Below, piece by piece: positions 9,103 to 17,805 of a DNA stretch of 35,681 nt. The notes beneath the pieces were generated by a model. That model searched no databases. It saw only the letters and a list, made by a program, of their open reading frames with translations, and had not been told where the DNA came from. The translations under genes were made by a program, and so were the position numbers. Numbering within the stretch: the first letter of the stretch is position 1; each line of letters starts with the position of its first letter. The stretch lies in the NCBI GenBank assembly GCA_016930055.1, contig JAFGHP010000057.1, forward strand, positions 1 to 35,681, given 5' to 3'. Source of the stretch: Candidatus Bathyarchaeota archaeon. Its GTDB lineage: Archaea > Thermoproteota > Bathyarchaeia > TCS64.

Positions 9103-9903
9103 TTGGTTAAATGTGATAAATGCGGAAAAGAAACAGTCATGCCATATAGATGCAATTATTGTGGTGGATATTTTTGTGATGAACATAGGCTTCCAGAATT
9201 TCATAACTGTTCAGGAGCTTTTAATCGTCCAAAAAATACTATACCAATTGGTAGTTATACTACCTCCAATAATTCTTATGGAGGCTCTTATACAAGTTCT
9301 AGGATAATAAGACCTTATTGGTTCAGCAAACAAGAGATAAGAGACTTGTTTTTTGGAATGTTAATAATTTTATTTGCGCCATTAATTAGGCTATGGGAAT
9401 ATTTTTTTGAGTTTCCTGTTATTGTGGTTAGTGCTATGTTAATATTGACATTAGCTTTTATTCTTCATGAATTAGCTCACAAATTTGCCGCTCAAAGATT
9501 AGGATTATGGGCTGAATTTAGGTTGAGTGTCTCTGGTATTATTCTTACTCTTCTTTCATTTTTGCTAGTACAAACCTCGATTTTTCCGGTGATGTTTGTA
9601 GCTCCTGGTGCAGTTGTTATTGCAGGAATGTTGAGGTGGGATGAATATGGCAAAGTATCTGTAGCTGGGCCTGCAATTAATATTCTACAGGCAATAATTT
9701 ATTTCATTATATTCCTATTTACTAATAACTATTCTATAGCTGAATTATCAGTTTATGGAATGGCTGTAAATTCTGGTTTAGCACTATTTAATTTAATACC
9801 ATTCGGAATCTTTGATGGTATGAAGATTTTTAAATGGAATTGGAAAATATGGATATTACTGGTACTTATAGCTGGTTCTATTTTCGCATTTATATGGTTC
9901 TAA
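9103..9903 (+). CDS. AN1-type zinc finger / M50 (site-2 protease-like) membrane metalloprotease fusion
   Basis: TTG start after AAGGAG; CDKCGKETVMPYRCNYCGGYFCDEHRLPEFHNC fits AN1; HELAH and NLIPFGIFDG fit M50. Confidence 0.88.
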   Translation: MVKCDKCGKETVMPYRCNYCGGYFCDEHRLPEFHNCSGAFNRPKNTIPIGSYTTSNNSYGGSYTSSRIIRPYWFSKQEIRDLFFGMLIILFAPLIRLWEYFFEFPVIVVSAMLILTLAFILHELAHKFAAQRLGLWAEFRLSVSGIILTLLSFLLVQTSIFPVMFVAPGAVVIAGMLRWDEYGKVSVAGPAINILQAIIYFIIFLFTNNYSIAELSVYGMAVNSGLALFNLIPFGIFDGMKIFKWNWKIWILLVLIAGSIFAFIWF

Positions 9904-9943
9904 TTATAAACTTATTTAATTACATCGACTATATTAAGAAGAT

Positions 9944-10834
9944 ATGTTCCTCATTTCTGGTCCCGCTTCGAGAGAGCTTGGAGAAAGAGTGGCAAAATTT
10001 TTGGGTGTTAATGTACATCCTGTTGAACACCGGTTTTTTCCAGATGGAGAGAGTTATATTAGAGTAAACTTACCTTTGCAGGATAAACATGTAATTATTA
10101 TTCAAACAACTACTCCAAATCCTGATCAGAAATTAATGCAATTATTTATGATAGCAAAAACTGTAAAAGATTATGGAGCAAAAAAAATTACAGCAGTTGT
10201 CCCTTATTTATCTTATTCAAGGCAAGATAAAAGATTTTTAGAAGGAGAAGCATTAACTTTAGACGTAGTTTTTAATCTTCTTGATGCATCAAATGTAGAT
10301 AATTTAATAGTATTTGATTCGCATAATCCTGATTCTCTAAAAACTATTGAAGAAAAACATAATATAAACGTATATGAATTATCTGCAATTCCTTTATTAG
10401 CTAAATATTTTGAGTCAAAAAGTTATCAAGGAGCATTTAGTTTATCTCCTGATAAAGGAGCTATTCGTTTAGCTAAAATAGCCTCTGATCTTTTGAAGGG
10501 TGGTTATGGTTATTTCGAAAAGGTTCGTGACCGTAAAACGGGTCAAATAACTATGATAGTTAAGGATTTTGATGTTATTGGTAAAAAAGCAATTGTTTTT
10601 GATGATATTATAAGTACTGGTGGTACAATGGCTCAAGCTGTTGCTGGGTTAAAATCACAGGGTGCAACTAAAGTGGGTGTCTCTTGTACCCACGCACTTT
10701 TCATGAGTGGCGCTGAGGAGAGAATCATGAACGCTGGCGCTGATTATATAATTGCATCAGATAGTGTTGAGACCGCTTACAGTAAAGTTACAATAGCCGA
10801 ATCAATTGCTCAAAAAATATTGGAATTAGTTTAG
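9944..10834 (+). CDS. prs: Ribose-phosphate pyrophosphokinase
   Basis: RFFPDGESYIRV, PYLSYSRQDKRF, PRPP loop VFDDIISTGGTM. Confidence 0.96.
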   Translation: MFLISGPASRELGERVAKFLGVNVHPVEHRFFPDGESYIRVNLPLQDKHVIIIQTTTPNPDQKLMQLFMIAKTVKDYGAKKITAVVPYLSYSRQDKRFLEGEALTLDVVFNLLDASNVDNLIVFDSHNPDSLKTIEEKHNINVYELSAIPLLAKYFESKSYQGAFSLSPDKGAIRLAKIASDLLKGGYGYFEKVRDRKTGQITMIVKDFDVIGKKAIVFDDIISTGGTMAQAVAGLKSQGATKVGVSCTHALFMSGAEERIMNAGADYIIASDSVETAYSKVTIAESIAQKILELV

Positions 10835-10880
10835 TTACCGATACCTATTATATCTAGTTCTCTCTATTTTAAGTTAGAAT

Positions 10881-11225
10881 ATGATAAGCTCTAGAATTAG
10901 GATAAAAGTACAGTCTGTGAAATCAGTTAAAGATCTTGAAGGAAGAGAATGTTTCCAGATAGAGTTTGCTGAAGTACGTCAAAGACCACCCGTAATGATG
11001 GTAAGTAATCCTGATGTCCCAGATGAAATTGGACAAATGGTAGTTCAAGTAACTAAAAGTTTCCAAAACATGATGCCTGGCATGGGTTCTAAAGATTATG
11101 AACTACCCAAATTAACTTTAATTTTAACAGGTGATGAACTGGAAAGTTTCAAGCTTCGTCCCTATCCAAATCAGATATATGAGCTTACTATTAATGATGG
11201 CACATTAACCTTTTCAGAAGTTTAA
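10881..11225 (+). CDS. conserved hypothetical protein
   Basis: 114-aa ORF between prs and thioredoxin genes, same strand. Confidence 0.65.
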   Translation: MISSRIRIKVQSVKSVKDLEGRECFQIEFAEVRQRPPVMMVSNPDVPDEIGQMVVQVTKSFQNMMPGMGSKDYELPKLTLILTGDELESFKLRPYPNQIYELTINDGTLTFSEV

Positions 11226-11265
11226 CTGAAAACTATTATAACCAACGCTTTATTAATAATTTTTA

Positions 11266-11625
11266 GTGATTTTAGTGTCTATTTATAACCTTCAATCGAA
11301 TGAGTGGGACTCTCTTGTTCTTAAAGAAACACTCCCTGTGGTTGTTGAATTCTGGCATCAAAACTGTGTTACATGTTTAAAAATTGAGTCTTATGTAAAA
11401 GAACTACCTCAAAAACTAGGCTCTAAAGTTAAATTTATGAAAATGAATGTTCTTGATAATAAAGAAAATAGACGTTTGGCGATACAAAATGGGGTTATGG
11501 GTACCCCCACATTCAAAATTTATTGTCGTGGAGTTGAAATAGGTGAAATAATTGGTTTAGAAGCAACAACAGAACTTTATGAAAAAATTTTACAGATACT
11601 AAGTAAATGTTCAAACATAGGGTGA
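11266..11625 (+). CDS. Thioredoxin family protein
   Basis: VVEFWHQNCVTCLKIES active site (CVTC), cis-Pro region MGTPTFKIY; GTG start at 11266 or 11275. Confidence 0.88.
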   Translation: MILVSIYNLQSNEWDSLVLKETLPVVVEFWHQNCVTCLKIESYVKELPQKLGSKVKFMKMNVLDNKENRRLAIQNGVMGTPTFKIYCRGVEIGEIIGLEATTELYEKILQILSKCSNIG

Positions 11626-11631
11626 ACTTCA

Positions 11632-12543
11632 ATATTATACGATGTTATAATTTTAGGTGGCGGATCTGCTGGTTTAACTGCAGCAATTTATACTTCTAGA
11701 GCTAAATTAAAGACTCTCGTCATTACTGGTTCGTTAATTGGTGGTCAAATATCATATACGTTCCAAGTTGAGAATTTCCCAGGTTTTCCTGAAGGAATAA
11801 CTGGTCCAGAATTATCTAAAAGATTTATGTCTCAAGCATTAAAATTTGGTACTGAATTTATTGAGAAAGAAGCTACTGAAGTTAATTTTTCAACTAGACC
11901 TTTCAAAATTTTTGTAAATGAATCAATCTATGAATCAAAAGCTGTTATTGTAGCAACTGGTATGATTCAGCGAAAATTAGGCTTAGATTCTGAAGATAGG
12001 TTACTGGGTCGAGGAGTATTTGTTTGTGCTACATGTGATGCTCTATTATATGAAGATAAAAAAGTAGCAGTAATTGGGGGAGGCGATTCAGCACTACAAG
12101 AAGCCCTTGATCTCAGTAAATATGCTAGACAAGTGTTTTTAATTCATAGAAGATCAAATTTTACTGCCAATAAAGACCTTATCGTAAAAATTAAAAATAA
12201 TTCAATTATTCAAATTTTAAAAAACACAATAGTTGAGGAAATTTTTGGAGAAAAAAAAGTTGAAGCAATTAAAATAAAAAATTTAGAAAGTAACATTATT
12301 ACTGAAATAAAGCTTGATGGAGTTCTTATTGCTATAGGTTGGATTCCAAATACTAAAATTTATAAAAATCAACTTGAGTTAGATTCAAAGGGTTATATTT
12401 TTTCTAAAGGAACTAAAACGAGTGTCAAAGGAGTTTTTGCTGCTGGTGAAATAATTGATCCAGTTTATAGGCAAGTAGTTACAAGTTGTGGAAGCGGAGC
12501 CATGGCAGGAATAGATACAATTCGATATCTCGAATCATTTTAA
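11632..12543 (+). CDS. trxB: Thioredoxin reductase; 5' end unresolved (see findings)
   Basis: YDVIILGGGSAGLTAA (FAD), VCATCDA active site, AVIGGGDSALQEA (NADPH), GVFAAGEI. Homology extends ~65 codons upstream of the track's ATG at 11827 but without ATG/GTG/TTG in frame. Confidence 0.88.
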   Translation: MLYDVIILGGGSAGLTAAIYTSRAKLKTLVITGSLIGGQISYTFQVENFPGFPEGITGPELSKRFMSQALKFGTEFIEKEATEVNFSTRPFKIFVNESIYESKAVIVATGMIQRKLGLDSEDRLLGRGVFVCATCDALLYEDKKVAVIGGGDSALQEALDLSKYARQVFLIHRRSNFTANKDLIVKIKNNSIIQILKNTIVEEIFGEKKVEAIKIKNLESNIITEIKLDGVLIAIGWIPNTKIYKNQLELDSKGYIFSKGTKTSVKGVFAAGEIIDPVYRQVVTSCGSGAMAGIDTIRYLESF

Positions 12544-12593
12544 CCATCTACTTTTAATCTATATATTACATATTTTGTTAAGTTGAAGCAATT

Positions 12594-13502
12594 ATGAAGA
12601 TTACATTCCTTGGAACAAGTGGAAGTATGCCTACCCCTTCTAGAGGATCATCTTCAATTGCTGTCAAGCTGGGTTCAGAAGTTATTCTTTTTGATTGTGG
12701 TGAAGGTACCCAAAGACAAATGGTTTCTGCTCATATTAGTTTTATGAAGATTTATAAAATTTTAATTTCACATCTTCATGGAGACCATATTTTAGGACTC
12801 CCTGGGCTATTACAGACAATGAGTCTATTACATAGAGAAGACTCACTTGATATTTACGGACCTAAAGGAACTCATAATTTTTTACAATCAATCTTCGATA
12901 GTCTTGGAGGTCCAGGATTTAAAGTTACAATACATGAATTAATTGAAAAAGGAGTAATATACCAATCGAAATCCTATCATATAGAAGCAATTCCCGCGAT
13001 TCATCGAATTGAAGCCTGGTCCTATGGTTTATTTGAAGAGCCTAGACCAGGACGTTTTTACCCAGAAAAAGCTAGAGCACTTCACATCCCTGAGGGTGTT
13101 TTATGGAAAAATCTTCAAGAAAATCAGAATATCGAGATTAATGGTCGTATTATTAATTGGTCTGAAGTAGTAGATCCTCCTCGTCGTGGACGACGTTTAA
13201 TTTATAGTGGAGATACAAGTTACAATGATAATTTAATAAATTTAGCACAATTTGCTGATGTTCTAATTCATGAAGCAACTTTTACTGAAGATTTAATTAA
13301 TAGAGCTACTGACGATGGTCATACTACGGCAAAACAAGCTGCAGAATTAGCATTAAAAGCTAATGTAAAATTATTAATATTAACACATATTAGTTCAAGA
13401 TATAGTAATCCTGAGCAAATCCTTCAGGAAGCACAAACCATTTTTCCTAATGTTAAAGTAGCTCATGATCTTTTAGAACTTGAGATACCTTTCACCGATT
13501 AA
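12594..13502 (+). CDS. rnz: Ribonuclease Z
   Basis: FLGTSGSMPTPSRGSSS, ISHLHGDHILGLPGLL, SGDTSY, HEATF. Confidence 0.95.
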   Translation: MKITFLGTSGSMPTPSRGSSSIAVKLGSEVILFDCGEGTQRQMVSAHISFMKIYKILISHLHGDHILGLPGLLQTMSLLHREDSLDIYGPKGTHNFLQSIFDSLGGPGFKVTIHELIEKGVIYQSKSYHIEAIPAIHRIEAWSYGLFEEPRPGRFYPEKARALHIPEGVLWKNLQENQNIEINGRIINWSEVVDPPRRGRRLIYSGDTSYNDNLINLAQFADVLIHEATFTEDLINRATDDGHTTAKQAAELALKANVKLLILTHISSRYSNPEQILQEAQTIFPNVKVAHDLLELEIPFTD

Positions 13503-13556
13503 CCAAGAACCCTTTTTAAGTTTTGAATACTCACAAATTTAACATAGGTTGGTATA

Positions 13557-14732
13557 ATGATCAAACTTAAAGAAAATATATATTGGGTAGGTGCCGTAGA
13601 TTGGAATATTAGGAACTTCCATGGTTATGTTACACATAGAGGTTCAAGTTATAATTCATATTTGATTATTGATGAGAAAATAGCTTTAATTGATTTTGTT
13701 AAAGCATCTTTTTCAGATGATCAAATTACTCATATTAAAGAAATAATTGATCCAAGTAAAATTGATTTTATAATAGTGAATCATGCTGAACCAGATCATT
13801 CAGGTTCAATCAGAAAGTTAATTGAAGCAGCTCCGAAAGCAGAAGTTATCGCAACAGAAAGATGCATTAAAACATTGAAAAAATATTATGGTTCAGATTT
13901 AAAAATAACCTCTATAGAACAGAAACCAGCAATTAAATTAGGTAAAAGAAGTTTATCTTTTGTACCTGTGCCAATGGCTCACTGGCCTGATAGTATGGTT
14001 AGTTATATGCCGGAAGAAAAAATTTTATTCAGTAATGATGCTTTTGGACAGCACTTAGCTTCAAGTGGAAGGTTTGATGACGAAGTGGATTCTTCTGTGT
14101 TAATGTTTGAGGCAACCACTTATTATGCAAATATTTTGATGCCTCTCTGGAGAAGTGTAAAAAACGCATTAAAAGCTCTTGATGGTATTCCCATTGACAT
14201 GATAGCTCCTAGCCATGGTGTTATATGGAAAAAAGATTTAGGAAAAATTATCTCTGCTTATCAGAAATGGGTTGCTGGAGAGACTAAACCCAAAGCAGTG
14301 ATTGTTTATGATACAATGTGGGGAAGTACTGAAAAAGTAGCTAAGGCTATAGCTGAGGGTATAATTTCTAAAGATGTTGAGTTAAAGGTTTTCAACCTTG
14401 GTGCTAATCATAATAGTGATGTCATTGCAGAAATTTTGGAAGCTAAAGCAGTTTTAGTAGGAGGACCTACTTTGAATAATAATGTGTTCCCAAGTGTTGC
14501 GTCTTTTCTTGCATATCTGAGGGGATTAAAACCTCTAAATAAGATTGGAGCTGTTTTCGGAAGCTACGGTTGGGCAGGAGGGGCAAAAAGGATAACTGAA
14601 TCAGAGATGCAAGCTGCAGGCATTGAATTAATTCCTAATGAACTAGACTTCGTTTATAGACCAGATGAAAATGAATTAAAGGCTTCATATTTTTTTGGTC
14701 AATTAATTGGGGAAAAAATTCTTAATTCTTAA
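13557..14732 (+). CDS. Flavodiiron protein (A-type flavoprotein; oxygen/NO reductase family)
   Basis: Beta-lactamase-like diiron domain NHAEPDHSG, plus C-terminal flavodoxin domain (AVIVYDTMWGSTEKVAKAIAEG). Confidence 0.94.
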   Translation: MIKLKENIYWVGAVDWNIRNFHGYVTHRGSSYNSYLIIDEKIALIDFVKASFSDDQITHIKEIIDPSKIDFIIVNHAEPDHSGSIRKLIEAAPKAEVIATERCIKTLKKYYGSDLKITSIEQKPAIKLGKRSLSFVPVPMAHWPDSMVSYMPEEKILFSNDAFGQHLASSGRFDDEVDSSVLMFEATTYYANILMPLWRSVKNALKALDGIPIDMIAPSHGVIWKKDLGKIISAYQKWVAGETKPKAVIVYDTMWGSTEKVAKAIAEGIISKDVELKVFNLGANHNSDVIAEILEAKAVLVGGPTLNNNVFPSVASFLAYLRGLKPLNKIGAVFGSYGWAGGAKRITESEMQAAGIELIPNELDFVYRPDENELKASYFFGQLIGEKILNS

Positions 14733-14737
14733 TATTT

Positions 14738-15331
14738 TTAAAATAAGACTAGTCCTCTCATGTAAAGACTCATTTGCAACCATGTAAGCATTGTACTAAT
14801 TATTGCTCCTGCTGTAACTTGCATAATCGTATGTGCTTTTAATTCAACTCTTGCCCAGGCAACAGGAATAACAAAAAGGAATAGTGGAATCATAGTTAAA
14901 CCTAATAAATACACTAGTGCAGTTACTGGTCCAGTTATGCCTGAAGCGTGTATACTAATTTTCCATTTAAAAGTTATTATAGTTAATACTAAACTATTAA
15001 CGAAGTAACAGGTCATTAATGCGGTGACCATTATTGGAGCTTCAACCCAAAAGAGTGAAAGTGAACCCATTAAGTAAAATAAACTTGTCCAAAGAAACGG
15101 AATAAAACGTTGTTCTTTATTGTATGCATAAAAATCTTCAATTAAGTTTAGTTTTAAAAGTATGCCTACCATTATTAATGGTAAAACACACCCAAATAAA
15201 CTAGTTATTCCTATTAATAATGGTGTTTTAGGTGTACTTTGTCCTAATATTAAAAGTATAAATGTTATCATGGTAATTAAAGGTGCGTTTAATGCCGCAG
15301 ATACCACGGACGCAATTCTTTTTTTGTTCAA
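14738..15331 (-). CDS. Membrane protein, divergent PAP2-phosphatase-like
   Basis: Multiple TM helices; KISIHASGITGP and ARVELKAHTIMQVTAGA resemble PAP2 motifs. Confidence 0.6.
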   Translation of the reverse strand: MNKKRIASVVSAALNAPLITMITFILLILGQSTPKTPLLIGITSLFGCVLPLIMVGILLKLNLIEDFYAYNKEQRFIPFLWTSLFYLMGSLSLFWVEAPIMVTALMTCYFVNSLVLTIITFKWKISIHASGITGPVTALVYLLGLTMIPLFLFVIPVAWARVELKAHTIMQVTAGAIISTMLTWLQMSLYMRGLVLF

Positions 15332-15367
15332 AAAGCATTCTCCATAAGAGATATTTACTACAACAAA

Positions 15368-15511
15368 TTACTTACTGCTTTTTAACACTTGTCTTTTTAA
15401 GTGTTCACAGCAACATATTTTTATACCTTTTTCATTTTTACCAACCATTAACTCGCATTCTTCTGCTGTTGATACTATACACATAGGACATTTTTCTATA
15501 CTTTCTTTCAT
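15368..15511 (-). CDS. 47-aa cysteine-rich small protein, coupled to iscU (not in ORF track)
   Basis: MKESIEKCPMCIVSTAEECELMVGKNEKGIKICCCEHLKRQVLKSSK*; ATG overlaps iscU TGA (ATGA). Confidence 0.72.
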   Translation of the reverse strand: MKESIEKCPMCIVSTAEECELMVGKNEKGIKICCCEHLKRQVLKSSK

Positions 15512-15885
15512 TTTTTTATCTCCTTTTTTTCTTTAAAATTCTTTATCGCTTCATGAAGAGCGTCTGCTGCAAGATTACTGCAATGCATTTTTACAGGTGG
15601 AAGCCCATCTAAAGCATCAGCAACACTTTGACGCGTTATGTCCATTGCTTCCTCAAGTGTTTTACCTTTAGCTAATTCAGTTGTCATGCTACTTGTAGCA
15701 ATTGCTGCTCCACATCCATATGTTTTAAATTTTATGTCTTCGATGTGGTTATCTTTAACTTTAATGTACATGGTCATCATGTCGCCACATACTGGATTAC
15801 CGACGCTACCGATTCCATCTGCGTTTTTAATTTCACCAACATTTCTAGGATTTTTAAAGTGATCTAATACTTTGTCACTATACAT
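15508..15885 (-). CDS. iscU: IscU/NifU-like Fe-S cluster scaffold
   Basis: MYSDKVLDHFKNPRNVG, NPVCGD, TYGCGAAIA, KMHCSNLA. Confidence 0.95.
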   Translation of the reverse strand: MYSDKVLDHFKNPRNVGEIKNADGIGSVGNPVCGDMMTMYIKVKDNHIEDIKFKTYGCGAAIATSSMTTELAKGKTLEEAMDITRQSVADALDGLPPVKMHCSNLAADALHEAIKNFKEKKEIKK

Positions 15886-17052
15886 TTATTTTAGCTCCTC
15901 TGGGGTAATTGGGGACATTGCTCTGAGCTTTTTTACTATAGCTGGGAGTTTTGCCATAATGTAATCTACTTGCTCATTATTATTACCTTTTCCAAGTGTA
16001 AATACTAGGCTACCATGAGCTTCTTCATGTTTTAAACCTAAAGCAAGTAAGCAGTGACTAGGTTCAAGTGTTTTTGCTGCACAAGCAGAACCTGTACCAA
16101 GCTGGATGCCTTCTTGATCTAAACTAAGGATTAGAGCTTCCCCCTCAATATAGTTGAATCTAATATTTGCATTATTTGATAACCTTTTAAGAGGATGGCC
16201 ACTTAAATAAGATTCTGGTATAGTGCTAGTAATTCTTTCTATTAATTCGTCTCTAATTTTTTCAAGTCTTGTGGTTTCTTTAAACATATCTTTTTTAATG
16301 ATTTCTGCTGCTGCACCAAAACCAACTATACCAGGTGTATTTTCGGTTCCGCTTCTTAATCCTTGTTCTTGTCCACCTCCAATAATTATTGGACGTACAC
16401 GCAGACCTTTCTTTATATAAAGCGCTCCTACTCCTTTAGGTCCATATATATCATTACTACTTAATGTTAAAAAATCAATGTTTAGGTCTTTTACATCTAT
16501 CTCCATTTTCCCTAATGCAGCAGTTGCATCTGAATGTATGTAGGATCCTTTCTTATGAGCAATTTCAGAAGCTTCTTTAACAGGTTGAATTGTTCCAATT
16601 TCTCCATTAGCAACCATTACGCTAGTAATAACTGTCTTTTCATTAACGAGTTCTTCAAATTTATCTAACATAATTATCCCACTCGAATCTACTGGACATT
16701 GGAACATCTCAAAATTTTGTTTAGTTAATTCTTTGCAAATATTTATAGTACTGATATGTTCTATTGCCGTTGTTACAATCCTGTTACCTTTATTTTTGTA
16801 ACGAATGGCACCTCCAATAATAGCTAAATTTGATGCCTCTGTAGCACTACTAGTAAAAATAATTTCGGAAGGTTCAGAATTTATGAGAGCAGCGATTTGT
16901 TCTCTTGCTTTATTTATCGCTTTTAATGCTTTGAAACCTTCACTATGAAAACTGCTTGGATTACCAACATGTTCATTAAAGAAGGGTAGCATTTCTTTAA
17001 TTACACGTGGATCTACATTAGAACCCGAAGCATAATCCATGTAGACTTTCAT
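15886..17052 (-). CDS. iscS: Cysteine desulfurase (NifS/IscS type)
   Basis: MDYASGSNVDP, HSDATAALGKME, SSNDIYGPKGVGALY, GTGSACAAKTLEPSH; directly abuts iscU. Confidence 0.95.
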   Translation of the reverse strand: MKVYMDYASGSNVDPRVIKEMLPFFNEHVGNPSSFHSEGFKALKAINKAREQIAALINSEPSEIIFTSSATEASNLAIIGGAIRYKNKGNRIVTTAIEHISTINICKELTKQNFEMFQCPVDSSGIIMLDKFEELVNEKTVITSVMVANGEIGTIQPVKEASEIAHKKGSYIHSDATAALGKMEIDVKDLNIDFLTLSSNDIYGPKGVGALYIKKGLRVRPIIIGGGQEQGLRSGTENTPGIVGFGAAAEIIKKDMFKETTRLEKIRDELIERITSTIPESYLSGHPLKRLSNNANIRFNYIEGEALILSLDQEGIQLGTGSACAAKTLEPSHCLLALGLKHEEAHGSLVFTLGKGNNNEQVDYIMAKLPAIVKKLRAMSPITPEELK

Positions 17053-17192
17053 ATTAGAACGCCCTTTGATTGTTTATTGTATTGTTGTTTTAAAACGTTG
17101 GTAAATATTCATTAAAATTTATGTATTTTTATAGTTGTTTCTTCATTTTTATATAATAGTAGCTAGTATTTAGCTGCACTAATGTGGTATTA

Positions 17193-17753
17193 ATGGAGTC
17201 GTTAAAAGTTTTTCCAAACCTAGAAACTAGGGTTTTGTATCTAAGAGAGATGACTCAAAATGACCTTGAGTTTTATTATAATCATTTTAATAAACCAGAG
17301 ATTGTTATTGGCACTTGTTTTCCTGGTCCTGCTTCTTTGGATATTGCTAGAAGAGAATTTGAAAAATTTATTCGAGGTCCTTGGATTAACAACACTGGTT
17401 TAAGATGGGGAATTATGATGAAAAATGAAACAAAATTAGTTGGTACGTGTGGTTTTTATGATTGGAATCATGACTCTAAACGTGCTGAAATCGGTTATGA
17501 TCTTGATCCTGCTTATTGGGGAAAAGGAATCATGACAGAAGCTTTAACAGAAATTATTAATTATAGTATAGAAAAAATGGATTTAAACCGGATTCAAGCT
17601 ATAATAGACTCTTATAATTTAAGATCAATGAGGTTAGTTGAACGGCTAGGATTTAAAAAAGAAGGAGTTTTTAGGCAAAGAAGCTATTTTAATGGTGAAT
17701 TCCATGATGATGTATGTTTTGCTTTACTGAAAAAAGATTGGATTAAACGATAG
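17193..17753 (+). CDS. GNAT family N-acetyltransferase (RimJ/RimL-like)
   Basis: RVLYLREMTQNDLEFY, GYDLDPAYWGKGIMTEAL, NLRSMRLVERLGFKKEG. Confidence 0.9.
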   Translation: MESLKVFPNLETRVLYLREMTQNDLEFYYNHFNKPEIVIGTCFPGPASLDIARREFEKFIRGPWINNTGLRWGIMMKNETKLVGTCGFYDWNHDSKRAEIGYDLDPAYWGKGIMTEALTEIINYSIEKMDLNRIQAIIDSYNLRSMRLVERLGFKKEGVFRQRSYFNGEFHDDVCFALLKKDWIKR

Positions 17754-17805
17754 CTAATAATTGTTTGGTATCCTTTTTATCTAAGCTATATTAAGTTAAT
17801 CAAGC

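Noticed and set aside
9074-9307. 77-aa ORF overlapping the AN1/M50 gene
   Set aside because: Shadow frame of the strongly supported AN1-M50 ORF at 9103-9903.
9834-10067. 77-aa ORF overlapping the ends of the M50 and prs genes
   Set aside because: Out-of-frame overlap with two well supported genes; no recognisable domain.
11623-11625. TGA between thioredoxin and TrxR as a selenocysteine codon
   Set aside because: Context NIG-TGA-TSILYDV is not a redox motif, lies exactly between two normal protein boundaries, and no SECIS can be verified here; kept only as a minor alternative in the start-site finding.
15162-15486. Plus-strand ORFs of 61 and 67 aa near the PAP2-like and Cys-rich genes
   Set aside because: Antisense to the PAP2-like gene and to the 47-aa Cys-rich ORF; compositionally biased, no motif.
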